Source: an uncultured Rhodospirillales bacterium
Lineage (GTDB): Bacteria > Pseudomonadota > Alphaproteobacteria > Acetobacterales > Acetobacteraceae
Length of the DNA stretch: 60,293 nt
Assembly (NCBI GenBank): GCA_903893975.1
Contig: CAITOL010000199.1
Span: forward strand, 1-60,293
Direction: 5' to 3'
The notes under the pieces are model-generated. The model saw only the letters and a list, made by a program, of their open reading frames with translations, did not search any database and had not been told where the DNA came from. The translations under genes were made by a program, and so were the position numbers. Shown here piece after piece: positions 36,560-45,512 of this stretch (positions within the stretch are counted from its first letter, which is position 1; each line of letters opens with the position of its first letter).

Positions 36560-37176
36560 AGCGTTTTGGCTTTGGCCATATCGGCGGCCCGCCACAAATA
36601 CCAACTCGCCACACTGCGGTACGGCGCCCACATCTCGCCGATCGCCGCCAGTTCGCGCGGTTTCGGCTGCGCCTCCAGCCCGTGCAGCACCCGGTAGCCT
36701 TCGCGCACGCCAAAATCATCCACCGGCAGAATATCCAACCGCCCCAGCGTGCCCATCAGCAGCATTTCCACCGTCCACCGGCCCACGCCACGGATCACCG
36801 TCAAGCGCTCGATCAACGCCGCGTCCGACAAGCGGGCCGCCGCGCGACGGCTCGGCACCACCCCCTCGGCAGCCTTGGCGGCAATATCGCGGATCGCCGC
36901 GGTTTTTGACGCCGACAGCCCGCAGGCGCGCATGGCCTCGTCCGGCGTGGACAGCACCAGCGCCGGCGGCGGAAACGGATGGTCCGGATACAGCGCCACA
37001 AAGCGCGCCATGATGGCGCGGGCCGCATTGCCGTGCAGTTGCTGATAGGCGATGGAGCGCACCAACGCCTCATACGGCTCACGCGGTTCCGGCTTATCGC
37101 GATAGGCGCCAACCCGCTTGATATGGGCGCCAAGGACAGGATCGGCGGCGGAGAGGTGTTTGATGGCAATGCGCAT
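36556..37176 (-). CDS. DNA-3-methyladenine glycosylase (AlkA/HhH-GPD)
   Basis: A 206-residue helix-hairpin-helix glycosylase that excises alkylated bases. The HhH is IRGVGRWTVEMLL near 128, with the catalytic Asp in LPVDDFG near 150. It lacks the AlkA N-terminal domain, as in Mag-type short forms. It is read leftwards, just before the permease gene. Confidence 0.88.
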   Translation of the reverse strand: MRIAIKHLSAADPVLGAHIKRVGAYRDKPEPREPYEALVRSIAYQQLHGNAARAIMARFVALYPDHPFPPPALVLSTPDEAMRACGLSASKTAAIRDIAAKAAEGVVPSRRAAARLSDAALIERLTVIRGVGRWTVEMLLMGTLGRLDILPVDDFGVREGYRVLHGLEAQPKPRELAAIGEMWAPYRSVASWYLWRAADMAKAKTL

Positions 37177-37188
37177 GGCGGCAGAGTG

Positions 37189-38580
37189 TCACCCAAGCGC
37201 GATCACCGCCAGCCCCACCAGCAGGGCCGCCAGCGGGATTGGCCAGGCCAGCCGCCAGATTTTGCCCTGGGTCGCACCATGCCCGGCGACCGCCGCGGCC
37301 ATCGCGGTAACCTGTGGTGAAACCAGCAGAAACGCGGTGCCGTTCTGCACCGAAGGCAGCAGCACCGGCGGCAGCCCGGCGAGCCGCCCCAGTTCGGCCT
37401 GCAACGGCATCATCGCTGAGTTGGCCCCCACATTGGTGCCGGCCAGAAAGCCCCCCAACCCGGCCAGCACCGGGGCGGCGAACGGGGCCGCCCGGCCGAA
37501 CACCGCCGCCAATGTCAGCGCCAGCCCTTGCGGCACCCCGGCATTGGACAGCAGGCGGGAAAACAGCACGAACATCAGCAACACCGTGGCCGGCCGCCCG
37601 GCGCGGCGCAGCGCATGCCCCAGCCGCGCCAGCCGCCGCGGCCCGCGCGCCAGTTGCAACAGCGCCGCCAGCCACAGGCCAAACAGCGCATGATTGGCCG
37701 GCAGCCCGGCCATATCCGCCAAAGGTTGCCAGCGCGGCGGGTTCGGCCATAGCCGGCTGGCCAGCAATATGCTGATCAGCAGCATATACGGCGATGCGGT
37801 CACCAGCGCCTGCCGCGCGGCAGCCAGGCTGCGCGGCGGTGCCGCGTGCAGCAACCGCACCACCAGCACGGACCCGGTGGCCAGCGCGCCGCAAAGTTCC
37901 CACGGCGCCACCCGATGCCAAAGAATCAGCGCGCCCGCGGTCGCCAACGCCCAGGCCGTTTGCGTCCACCGGCGGCGCAGCGGCACCGCATGCCCGGCCT
38001 TGCCGCACCAAAACCAGAACGCCGGCAGCATCAGCAGCAGCACGCTGGCGGTAATCCAGGCGCTGGCGGCGGCCAGATCAGCCGCCGGCACCCCGGCCAA
38101 CGCCGCACCAATCGTCGTGCCCGGCCCCAGCCCGCCCCAGGGGATGAACAATTGCGAAACCAGCGCCATCATCGCGGCATAAATCCCGGAGACGCCGGCC
38201 CGCCGCATCACGCCGAGGCAAAATACCAGCCCGACGCCAAACCCGGTCACGGTTTCGGTGAACGGGCCGAGCAGAAAAGCGGCGGTAAACAGCGTGTCCG
38301 CGACCGCCCCGCCCGGCGCGCCGCGATGATGGTCTGGAATGGCGGCGTGAAACACCAGCCCGCCGGCGATAATCCCAACCGGGATCAGCGCCAGCCACCC
38401 GCCTTGCAGCAAGGCGGTGCCGACAAAGCCCGGCAACGCCGACGCCGTCGGCAACACCAGCAGCGCCGCCGGCAAGCAGGCCAGCATCGCCAAGCCACAG
38501 GCCAGCAGCGGCCCGGCGCGCCCGGTGGCCAGCAGCACAATCAGCACGAATAGCGGCAAGGCCTGCAACATCAGGATCAT
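37189..38580 (-). CDS. LctP-like (lactate permease family) transporter
   Basis: A 463-residue polytopic membrane protein with family features GPFTETVTGFGVG near residue 105 and GFLAGTNVGANSAMMP near 385. The family imports lactate or glycolate. It is shorter than E. coli LldP (~550). ATG 38580 gives a natural hydrophobic N-terminus; the open frame upstream adds nothing recognisable. Confidence 0.78.
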   Translation of the reverse strand: MILMLQALPLFVLIVLLATGRAGPLLACGLAMLACLPAALLVLPTASALPGFVGTALLQGGWLALIPVGIIAGGLVFHAAIPDHHRGAPGGAVADTLFTAAFLLGPFTETVTGFGVGLVFCLGVMRRAGVSGIYAAMMALVSQLFIPWGGLGPGTTIGAALAGVPAADLAAASAWITASVLLLMLPAFWFWCGKAGHAVPLRRRWTQTAWALATAGALILWHRVAPWELCGALATGSVLVVRLLHAAPPRSLAAARQALVTASPYMLLISILLASRLWPNPPRWQPLADMAGLPANHALFGLWLAALLQLARGPRRLARLGHALRRAGRPATVLLMFVLFSRLLSNAGVPQGLALTLAAVFGRAAPFAAPVLAGLGGFLAGTNVGANSAMMPLQAELGRLAGLPPVLLPSVQNGTAFLLVSPQVTAMAAAVAGHGATQGKIWRLAWPIPLAALLVGLAVIALG

Positions 38581-38735
38581 GGCCGCACTATGCCGGCAGC
38601 ACGCCAGCAACGGGATGCCGCGCCTGCCCGCTGCGTGCGCTTCGGCCATGCCTTTCCTGCTTGTCTTTGGCCCAGCGTTGCGCGCTAAAGTCCCGCTGAC
38701 GCTGGTTCGATGGCCAGCGCATGGGGAACGCTGCC

Positions 38736-38963
38736 ATGTCCAGGTTACCGCGACTTGCGGTGGTGGAAGACGACCAGCAGGCCGCCGATCGGCAAACCGG
38801 CAGTCTCGCCGGGCTGGCGTTGACGGTCGCCATCATTGTCCTCTCTTTGTTCGTCATCAAGCAGCTCCAGGCCAGCACCGCGATGGAAGACTGCCTGCTG
38901 GCCGGCCGGTTGAGCTGCGGCATGACCATCTATGCGCCCGGTGCCTTCACCCGCCACATCTAG
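38736..38963 (+). CDS. Small single-pass membrane protein
   Basis: About 75 residues: a charged N-terminus (MSRLPRLAVVEDD), one hydrophobic helix near residues 24-42 and a two-Cys end (MEDCLLAGRLSCG). A GGGGA site lies before the ATG at 38736; 38721 is an alternative. I recognise no named family and cannot assign a function. Confidence 0.5.
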   Translation: MSRLPRLAVVEDDQQAADRQTGSLAGLALTVAIIVLSLFVIKQLQASTAMEDCLLAGRLSCGMTIYAPGAFTRHI

Positions 38964-39065
38964 CCTCCCCCAAGCAGCAGCTTATTTCGGCCCAGCGTCG
39001 GATGGCGCATTTGACCCGCCGGTTTTCTGTGGCAGCCTGCGAGGTCTGAACGCGGGAGAGTGGAT

Positions 39066-39758
39066 ATGCGCATAGCCGATATGGACTGGCGGATGGTCGA
39101 AGACTGGCTGCGGGGCGATGATCGCGGCGTCCTGCCGCTGGGCAGCACGGAACAACATGCCGGGCTGTCGCTCATGGTCGATGCCATTCTGGCGGAGAAA
39201 GTCGCGGTTGAAGCGGCCGCCCCGCTCGGCGTGCCGGTCTACCCCGCGCTGCCCTTCGGTCTGGCGCCCTATTTCCAGGCCTTCCCCGGCAGCATCACCT
39301 TGCGGGTGGATACCTATGTCGCCGTGGTGCGCGAAGTGCTGGACAGCATGAAGCGCTCCGGCTTCCGCCGCATCCTCATCGTCAACGGCCATGGCGGCAA
39401 CCAGCCGGCCGCTGCCCTGGCGCAGGAATGGATGATGGACAACCCCGATTGCCGGGTGCGGTTTCACGACTGGTGGCGGGCGCCGAAAACCTGGGCGCAG
39501 GTGCAGGCCACCGATAAAATCGCCAGCCATGCCAGCTGGATGGAAAACTTCCCCTGGACCCGGCTGCCCACCACCCCGGCGCATGACGAAAAGCCGATGG
39601 TCGATATCGACATCATGAAGACCATGGCGCCGTTTGAAACCCGCAACGTGCTCGAAGACGGCAATTACGGCGGCCGCACCCAACGCAGCGACGCGGAGAT
39701 GCAGGCGATCTGGGATGTCGCAGTCGCCGAAACCCGCGCCATGCTCGAGGCCTGGTAG
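39066..39758 (+). CDS. Creatininase-family amidohydrolase
   Basis: A 230-residue protein with the creatininase metal motifs LGSTEQHAG near residue 27 and NGHGGN near 103. The family includes creatininase, mycofactocin MftE and FAPy deformylases; the substrate is unknown. A GGGAGAG site fits ATG 39066 (GTG 39060 is an alternative). Its stop overlaps the next GTG by one base, so it heads a three-gene operon. Confidence 0.82.
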   Translation: MRIADMDWRMVEDWLRGDDRGVLPLGSTEQHAGLSLMVDAILAEKVAVEAAAPLGVPVYPALPFGLAPYFQAFPGSITLRVDTYVAVVREVLDSMKRSGFRRILIVNGHGGNQPAAALAQEWMMDNPDCRVRFHDWWRAPKTWAQVQATDKIASHASWMENFPWTRLPTTPAHDEKPMVDIDIMKTMAPFETRNVLEDGNYGGRTQRSDAEMQAIWDVAVAETRAMLEAW

Positions 39759-40768
39759 TGGACCCGATCCTGATCTGGGGCGCCGGCGCCATTGGCGGCA
39801 GCGTCGGCGCGTGGCTCAAGCGCGCCGGGCACGATGTGCATTTCGTCGATGTGGTGGCTGATCATGTCGCGGCCATCCGCAGCACCGGGCTGCGGATCAC
39901 CGGGCCGGTGGATCAGTTCAGCGTCGTGGCACCGGCGATGCAACCGGCGGAGGTCACCGGCACCTATCGCCGGATCTTCCTCGCCGTGAAGGCGCATCAC
40001 ACCGAAGCGGCCGCCAAGGCCCTGGCGCCATTCCTGGCGGCGGATGGCTATGTGCTGTCGCTGCAGAACGGCTTGTGCGAACGAATCATCGCCGATGTGG
40101 TCGGGCGGGCGCGGGTGATCGGCGCCTTCGTCAATTTCAGCACCGACTGGATTGCCCCCGGTGAGGTGATGTTCGGCAGCCGCGGCGCCGTGGTGCTGGG
40201 CGAATTAGACGGCGCGATGACCGACCGGCTGGCGGCGCTGCACAAGGTGATGCTGGATTTCGAGCCGAATGCCATCACCACACCGGAAATCTGGGGCTAT
40301 CTCTGGGGCAAGCTCGGCTATGGCGCGATGTTGTTCGCCCAGGCTTTGGGCATGAAAGGCATTGCCGACTGCCTCGCCCGGCCGGAATTGCTGCCCTTGT
40401 GGCGCGCCCTGGCGGCGGAGGCCAACGCCGTCACCCTGGCCGAAGGCGTGACCCCGCGCGGCTTCAACGGCTACGATCCCGCCGCCTTCATGCCCGGCGC
40501 CTCCCTGGCTGAGGCGCGAGCCGCGGTGCAGGCAATGGTGGATTTCAACCGCCCCAGCGCCAAAACCCATTCCGGCGTGTGGCGCGATCTGGCAATCCGC
40601 AAACGGCAGACGGAGGTCGATGTGCAAATTGCCCCCATCGCCAGCATCGGCGCGAGCCACGGCATTGCCTGCCCAACCATCGACCGGCTGGTGGCGATGA
40701 TCCACGAAGTGGAAGCTGGGACCCGGGTCTTGGATGACGACAATCTTGTGGAGTTGATGGGCCGATGA
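39758..40768 (+). CDS. Ketopantoate reductase-like (ApbA/PanE family)
   Basis: A 336-residue NADPH-dependent reductase with GAGAIGGSVG at residues 6-15 and the C-terminal helical PanE domain. The catalytic Lys and Glu region (KLGYGAM near 188) is recognisable. It may act on a ketopantoate-like or other 2-oxo acid; several paralogs of the family are not pantothenate enzymes. It starts with GTG. Confidence 0.8.
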   Translation: MDPILIWGAGAIGGSVGAWLKRAGHDVHFVDVVADHVAAIRSTGLRITGPVDQFSVVAPAMQPAEVTGTYRRIFLAVKAHHTEAAAKALAPFLAADGYVLSLQNGLCERIIADVVGRARVIGAFVNFSTDWIAPGEVMFGSRGAVVLGELDGAMTDRLAALHKVMLDFEPNAITTPEIWGYLWGKLGYGAMLFAQALGMKGIADCLARPELLPLWRALAAEANAVTLAEGVTPRGFNGYDPAAFMPGASLAEARAAVQAMVDFNRPSAKTHSGVWRDLAIRKRQTEVDVQIAPIASIGASHGIACPTIDRLVAMIHEVEAGTRVLDDDNLVELMGR

Positions 40769-41520
40769 ACATCCGTTTCGATGGTCGCCTCGTGGTGGTC
40801 AGTGGCGCCGGGCACGGTCTGGGCCGATGCATCGCGCAAACCTTCGCCTCCCTCGGCGCCAAGGTGCATGGCAGCGATCTATCGGCCGAAAACCTGAAGG
40901 CCACCGCCGCCACCGGCGGCTTCACCGGCAAGGTGGTGGACCTGACCGACCGTGCGGCGGCGGCGGCCTGGATTGCGGAGATCGAGCAGAAGGAAGGCCG
41001 GGCGATTTTCACCCTGGTCAACAACGCCGGCGGCGTCGCCGGCCAGGCCATGCAGCCGATTGAAACCGTGCCCGATGAAGACTGGGACCGGGTGATCGCC
41101 ATCAATCTCGGCGCCGCGATGGCACTGTCGCGGGCGGCGGTGCCGGCGATGAAAGCGGCGGGGGAGGGGCGGATTATCAACATCAGCTCCGGCGCCGGCC
41201 TGCAAGCGTCGCTGACCGGCATTCAGGCCTATGCCAGCGCCAAGCACGCGGTGGTCGGGCTCACGCGGCAACTCGCGCATGAACTCGGGCCGTTCAACAT
41301 CACCGTCAACTCCGTCGCCCCCGGCTTCATCCGCTCCAACCCGGATACCGAGGTGCAGTGGGATGGCTATGGCGCCGAAGGCCAGAAGGCGCTGATTTCC
41401 CGCATCGCCCTCAAACGGCTCGGCAGCCCGCAGGACATCGCCAACGGCGTGGTCTTCTTTGCCTCCGAACTGGCCGGCTTCGTGAACGGGCAGATCCTGT
41501 CGGTGGATGGCGGGCGGTAG
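40765..41520 (+). CDS. SDR-family oxidoreductase
   Basis: A 251-residue classical short-chain dehydrogenase with SGAGHGLGR at 13-21, NNAGG near 86 and the catalytic set S142, Y156 and K160 (YASAK). The SVDGG ending is typical. It closes the operon with the creatininase and PanE-like genes. Confidence 0.9.
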   Translation: MNIRFDGRLVVVSGAGHGLGRCIAQTFASLGAKVHGSDLSAENLKATAATGGFTGKVVDLTDRAAAAAWIAEIEQKEGRAIFTLVNNAGGVAGQAMQPIETVPDEDWDRVIAINLGAAMALSRAAVPAMKAAGEGRIINISSGAGLQASLTGIQAYASAKHAVVGLTRQLAHELGPFNITVNSVAPGFIRSNPDTEVQWDGYGAEGQKALISRIALKRLGSPQDIANGVVFFASELAGFVNGQILSVDGGR

Positions 41521-41539
41521 CGGCAATTTCTTGCCGCTA
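41518..41539. terminator. Perfect hairpin at SDR stop, candidate terminator
   Basis: A 9-bp perfect inverted repeat (TAGCGGCAA and TTGCCGCTA) around a TTTC loop starts at the SDR stop codon. There is no T-run. It overlaps the -35 of the vapB promoter candidate, so it may also be an operator. Confidence 0.5.
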
Positions 41540-41558
41540 GATGGGGATTTGGTATATA
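41531..41558 (+). promoter_or_regulatory. Candidate sigma-70 promoter for vapBC
   Basis: TTGCCG (41531-41536), a 16-base spacer and TATATA (41553-41558) precede the vapB start by about 30 bases. The later GTATA repeat (41571) may be part of an autoregulatory site. Confidence 0.45.
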
Positions 41559-41588
41559 AAAACGGGGTAAGTATAGAACGAGCAGGCG

Positions 41589-41846
41589 ATGGCGCTCAGC
41601 CTCAAAGACCCCGAAGCCGACCGCCTGGCGCGCGCCGTCGCGGGGATGACCGGCGAAAGTCTGACGGTTGCCGTGCGCACGGCCCTCGCCGAACGGTTGG
41701 CGCGTGAACAGGCGCGGCGTGGCCTGATCGGAGGCATGGCCGCCAAGCTTGAGCAGATCGCGCATGAGTTTGCCCAGTTGCCGGTCCTCGACCCACGGAG
41801 CCCGGACGAGATTCTCGGCTACGATGAAACGGGCATGTGGCGTTGA
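41589..41846 (+). CDS. VapB-type antitoxin
   Basis: An 85-residue antitoxin of the Rv0623/VapB family: an N-terminal ribbon-helix-helix-like segment (MALSLKDPEADRLARAVAG) and a C-terminal toxin-binding tail with SPDEILGYDETG. It would neutralise the PIN toxin encoded next and repress the operon. Its stop overlaps the toxin start (TGATG). Confidence 0.85.
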   Translation: MALSLKDPEADRLARAVAGMTGESLTVAVRTALAERLAREQARRGLIGGMAAKLEQIAHEFAQLPVLDPRSPDEILGYDETGMWR

Positions 41847-42235
41847 TGGTGATCGACACCTCAGCCCTGGTCGCGATCTTACTGAACGAGCCAGAGGCGC
41901 CGAGGTTTCGTGATGCTGTGGAGCAATCGGCGCGGCGGCTGATTTCGGCCGTGACCCAGGTCGAGCTTGCCTGCGTCATCGAAGGGCGGGCTGGAGCGGC
42001 TGGCAGGCTTGCGGTCGAGCGTCTGCTGGCAGCGATGGACGCTGAAATTGTTGCTGCCACCCCGGCACAGGCCGAGGTCGCAATCACCGCGTTTCGGCGC
42101 TATGGGCGGGGCCAGCACCGCGCACGCCTCAACCTCGGGGATTGTTTCAGCTACGCATTGGCGAAATCATCCAGCATGGCGCTGTTGTTCAAAGGCGATG
42201 ATTTTATCCATACGGACGTCGCAGCGGCAATTTAG
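41846..42235 (+). CDS. PIN-domain toxin (VapC-type)
   Basis: A 129-residue PIN-domain ribonuclease with the acidic site D4, E40, D99 and D118/D119. VapC toxins cut specific tRNA or rRNA when free of antitoxin. It starts with ATG overlapping the antitoxin stop; a GTG at 41837 is an alternative. It converges with the cytochrome P450 gene. Confidence 0.88.
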   Translation: MVIDTSALVAILLNEPEAPRFRDAVEQSARRLISAVTQVELACVIEGRAGAAGRLAVERLLAAMDAEIVAATPAQAEVAITAFRRYGRGQHRARLNLGDCFSYALAKSSSMALLFKGDDFIHTDVAAAI

Positions 42236-42245
42236 TCTGCGGTAG

Positions 42246-43598
42246 CTATCGCCGCATCAACGTCATCGGCATGCCCTGATCCGGCCGAGTGGTCACGCGG
42301 GAAATCGGCACCGGCACATAGCCGGGCTTGGCCCGCAGCCGCAGCGTGGGCAGCAGCGTGCCGAGAATGGCCACGGCTTCCAGCAGCGCAAACTGCATCC
42401 CAATGCAGATGCGCGGCCCGGCGCCAAACGGCATCCAGGCAAAGCGATGCCGCGCTTTGGCCGCCTCGGGCGCGAACCGGTCGGGGTCGAACACCTCCGG
42501 CCGGTCCCACAGCATAACGTGGTGGTGCACGGCATGGATCGGCACCAGCAGCCGGTCACCTTGCTGCAAATCCTGCTGGCCGATGCGGAAGCCCTGCATC
42601 ACCGTGCGCCCGATCATGGAAACCGGCGAATAAACCCGCATCGCCTCCATCACCACCTGCCTTGTATAGGCCAGCTCGGCCACCTGACCGGGCTCCAACC
42701 CGGCGCCGCCGGTCACATTGGCGATTTCGGCCAGAATTTTGGCCTCCACCTCCGGATGATGGCTCAACAGGTAATACGTCCAGGTCAGTGCCAGCGCCGT
42801 GGTTTCATGCCCAGCGCCGATAAAGGTGAGGATGTTGTCGATCACCTCGGTATCGGACACCCCGGCACCGGTCTCCGGGTCGCGCGCATCGAGCAGCAAG
42901 CTCAGCAGATCGTCATGCCGATCGCCGGAGTGGCGCCGTTCACCCACCCGCTTGGTCATCATCCCACGCAAATAGCTCCGCCCGCGCATCGCCCGTGCTT
43001 TGCCAGGAAACGGCGTCCATTCCGGCAACCCGAGCGCGGCGAGCACCACGGCCCAGCTGGTGGATTGCAGAAAGTCGGCAATGCTGCGCTCCACCTGGGC
43101 CACATCGATATCCCCCCGGCCAGACAGCATCGTCTCCAGGATGATCTCGAACGTCAGGTGCATCATCTCCCGGTCCACCGCCACCGCTGCGCCGTCGGGC
43201 ATGGCCTGCCAGCGGGCCAGGGTGGTGCGGGCGGCGGCAATCATCGCCGGAATAAAGCTGTTGACCGCGCTCGGCCGGAAGGCCGGTGCGACACTGCGCC
43301 GCTGCGCCCGCCAGCGTTCATCTTCCGCCGTCAAAATGCCGTGCCCGAGCGCCGGTTCCAGCGCCCGGCGCATCTGGTCGGATTTGTGTAGCTTGTCGGC
43401 GTTGTCTACCAACGCGGTCTGGATATAGCCGGGATCGCTGACGAAATAGCGTGACGCGCCCAGGAAGTTCAGCCGCACCATGCGTTGCTGGTAGACCTCC
43501 GCCGGCCAGAACTCCAGCGGGTTGCGTACGGTCTTGCGCAGCAGCTGCAAGGTCTGCCACCGCCCAGGCGATAGCGTCGGCAGCGCGGTCTCGCTCAT
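42246..43598 (-). CDS. Cytochrome P450
   Basis: A 450-residue soluble P450 with the I-helix AGHETT near residue 262, the ExxR helix (EAMR near 312) and the heme loop FGAGPRICIG with C398. It inserts oxygen into an unknown substrate. It is last in the operon, overlapping the Lin0512 gene by 4 bases, with no ferredoxin or reductase gene beside it. Confidence 0.92.
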   Translation of the reverse strand: MSETALPTLSPGRWQTLQLLRKTVRNPLEFWPAEVYQQRMVRLNFLGASRYFVSDPGYIQTALVDNADKLHKSDQMRRALEPALGHGILTAEDERWRAQRRSVAPAFRPSAVNSFIPAMIAAARTTLARWQAMPDGAAVAVDREMMHLTFEIILETMLSGRGDIDVAQVERSIADFLQSTSWAVVLAALGLPEWTPFPGKARAMRGRSYLRGMMTKRVGERRHSGDRHDDLLSLLLDARDPETGAGVSDTEVIDNILTFIGAGHETTALALTWTYYLLSHHPEVEAKILAEIANVTGGAGLEPGQVAELAYTRQVVMEAMRVYSPVSMIGRTVMQGFRIGQQDLQQGDRLLVPIHAVHHHVMLWDRPEVFDPDRFAPEAAKARHRFAWMPFGAGPRICIGMQFALLEAVAILGTLLPTLRLRAKPGYVPVPISRVTTRPDQGMPMTLMRR

Positions 43599-43939
43599 GC
43601 CTGGCGTTCCACCCGTACTTCAATTGCCGCGGTCGCGATCACCGCCGGGTCATGGTTGTCCGCATCCGGCACGTCCAGCCCGCCTTTGACCACGCGCACG
43701 GTAATCACCCCATAGGGCAGGCTGGCTTTCACCCGCTCGGCATCCACCTTGTCAGGCTGCTGCACCCCGATGGTAACCGTCACCTGCATGCTGGCCGGCG
43801 GGATTTTCAACGCGCGCAGAAAGCTGAGGGACGAATGGTGCAGCGCGTCCTGCACCGCCCGCAGCGCGGCTTTGGTGTAGTCGCCGCCATGCAAATCATT
43901 GCCGGCGCCCATTTCGAGGATGGCGCGAACCAGTGTCAT
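43595..43939 (-). CDS. Lin0512-family protein, copy 1
   Basis: A 114-residue protein of the Lin0512 family (unknown function), with EMGAGNDLHGGDYTKAALRA near the start and PYGVITVRVVKGGL in the second half. It forms a tandem pair with the next gene and overlaps the P450 by 4 bases. The two copies may form a hetero-oligomer (inference). Confidence 0.75.
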   Translation of the reverse strand: MTLVRAILEMGAGNDLHGGDYTKAALRAVQDALHHSSLSFLRALKIPPASMQVTVTIGVQQPDKVDAERVKASLPYGVITVRVVKGGLDVPDADNHDPAVIATAAIEVRVERQA

Positions 43940-43952
43940 GCCCAAGTCCCTT

Positions 43953-44294
43953 TCAAGGCAGATCAAGCCGCACGATGGCGGCGGCATGGGCGATCAAGGT
44001 GGAATTGGTGCCGGCGTCATTGGGAATTTCCAACCCGCCTTCCACCACCGTCACCGTGCCGGTGCCGTGCGGCAACACCGCCAGCACCTGGGCGTGATCC
44101 ACCTGCTCGGGATGCGGCACGCCAATGCGCACCTCCACCTGCATCGCATCCACCGGCTGGCCAACCAGTTCGCCTAGGCTCAGCGTGTTGTGCCACAGCG
44201 CATCGCGCAGCGCGCGCACCGCGGCTTTGGTCGGGTCCGCACCGCGAATATCGGTGCCCATGCCAATTTCCAGCACCATGCGTTTCCAGGCCAT
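43953..44294 (-). CDS. Lin0512-family protein, copy 2
   Basis: A 113-residue paralog of the next gene, with EIGMGTDIRGADPTKAAVRA near residue 9 and LPHGTGTVTVVEGGL later. It starts two bases after the M20 hydrolase stop. Confidence 0.75.
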   Translation of the reverse strand: MAWKRMVLEIGMGTDIRGADPTKAAVRALRDALWHNTLSLGELVGQPVDAMQVEVRIGVPHPEQVDHAQVLAVLPHGTGTVTVVEGGLEIPNDAGTNSTLIAHAAAIVRLDLP

Positions 44295-44296
44295 CG

Positions 44297-45508
44297 TCAG
44301 CTCCCCAAAATATCCGCCACCGCACTGGCCAGCACCTGGCAGCCCAGCACGATGTCGGCGTCGTCGGTATTCTCGCTCCAATGATGGCTGATGCCGCCGA
44401 TGGAGGGCACGAACAACATCGCCGATGGCATGACCTGCGCCAGGTATTGCGCATCATGCCCCGCCCCGCTCGGCATAGACTGCCACAAATTCGGCGCATG
44501 CCGGGTGGCGGACCGGGCGAGGGCGGCTTGCAAATCGGGGTCCATCAACTTCGGAATCGCCCGGCCCATGGTGTGCAGCACCACCTCGCACGGCCCGGCA
44601 TTGGCTTCCGCCACCAGCCGCTTCAACTCGCCTTCCATGCGTTCGAGCACCGCCATATCCACGTCGCGGAACTGGAACAACATCTCCGCCCCGCCCGGAA
44701 TAATGCTCGGCGCACCGGGGTCGAGCGCGATGCGCCCCACCGTCCACACGCTGCGCTCGGCACAGATTTTCGGGAACAATTCGTCGATTGCCACCGCCAG
44801 CTTCGCCGCCGCCAGCCCGGCATCGCGGCGGATCGCCATGCGCGTGGTGCCGGCATGGTTTTGCACCCCGGTGAAGCTGATGCGGTACTGCCAGATCGCG
44901 ACGATGCTGGTAACCACACCAATTTTCAGCGCCCGCGCTTCCAGATCATCGCCCTGTTCGATATGCGCTTCGATGTAGCAGCGATAGCGCCCAGGCTCGA
45001 ACTGCCGGCGCGCCAGCCCGGCCAGCCCGGCGGCCTGCAACGCCTCACGCATCGGCGTGCCGTCATAGCGATTGCGCGCCGCATCTATATCCGCGTCGCT
45101 GAACTGGCCGATGTACGACCGGCTGCCGGGGAAGGCGGCGTAATGGCCCTCCTCATCCGCCCAGGACACCACATCCACCCCGCGCCCCACCGCGCGCGCG
45201 ACCTCCAGGCCGTACATCACCCCCAACGCACCATCGAGCCAGCCGGCATGCGGCTGGGTTTCGCTATGGCTGCCCAGCAACACCCGCGGCCCATCGCCGG
45301 GGCTGCGGCCATAAACATTGCCGATCCCGTCGATCTCCGCTTCCAACCCGGCCGCCCGCATCTGCTCGGCAATCCAGTGCCGGCTCTCCATGTCCACCTT
45401 GGTGTAGGTTGGCCGATGCACCCCGGTCTTGTAGGTGCCAAAGCCGCGCAGCTTGTAGAGGTCGGCGAGCAAGCGGCCGCCATCGATGGAAACATTGGAA
45501 AGCGTCAC
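44297..45508 (-). CDS. M20-family amidohydrolase (carbamoylase/hydantoinase type)
   Basis: A 403-residue zinc hydrolase of the allantoate amidohydrolase/N-carbamoyl amino acid hydrolase group. The metal motif reads GSHSETQPHAG followed by WLDGALG, with a Glu where many members have Asp after SHx. Later metal ligands include EAHIEQG near 190. It starts four bases after the solute-binding protein stop, so uptake and cleavage of an amide are probably coupled (inference). Confidence 0.85.
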   Translation of the reverse strand: MTLSNVSIDGGRLLADLYKLRGFGTYKTGVHRPTYTKVDMESRHWIAEQMRAAGLEAEIDGIGNVYGRSPGDGPRVLLGSHSETQPHAGWLDGALGVMYGLEVARAVGRGVDVVSWADEEGHYAAFPGSRSYIGQFSDADIDAARNRYDGTPMREALQAAGLAGLARRQFEPGRYRCYIEAHIEQGDDLEARALKIGVVTSIVAIWQYRISFTGVQNHAGTTRMAIRRDAGLAAAKLAVAIDELFPKICAERSVWTVGRIALDPGAPSIIPGGAEMLFQFRDVDMAVLERMEGELKRLVAEANAGPCEVVLHTMGRAIPKLMDPDLQAALARSATRHAPNLWQSMPSGAGHDAQYLAQVMPSAMLFVPSIGGISHHWSENTDDADIVLGCQVLASAVADILGS

Positions 45509-45512
45509 GCCA

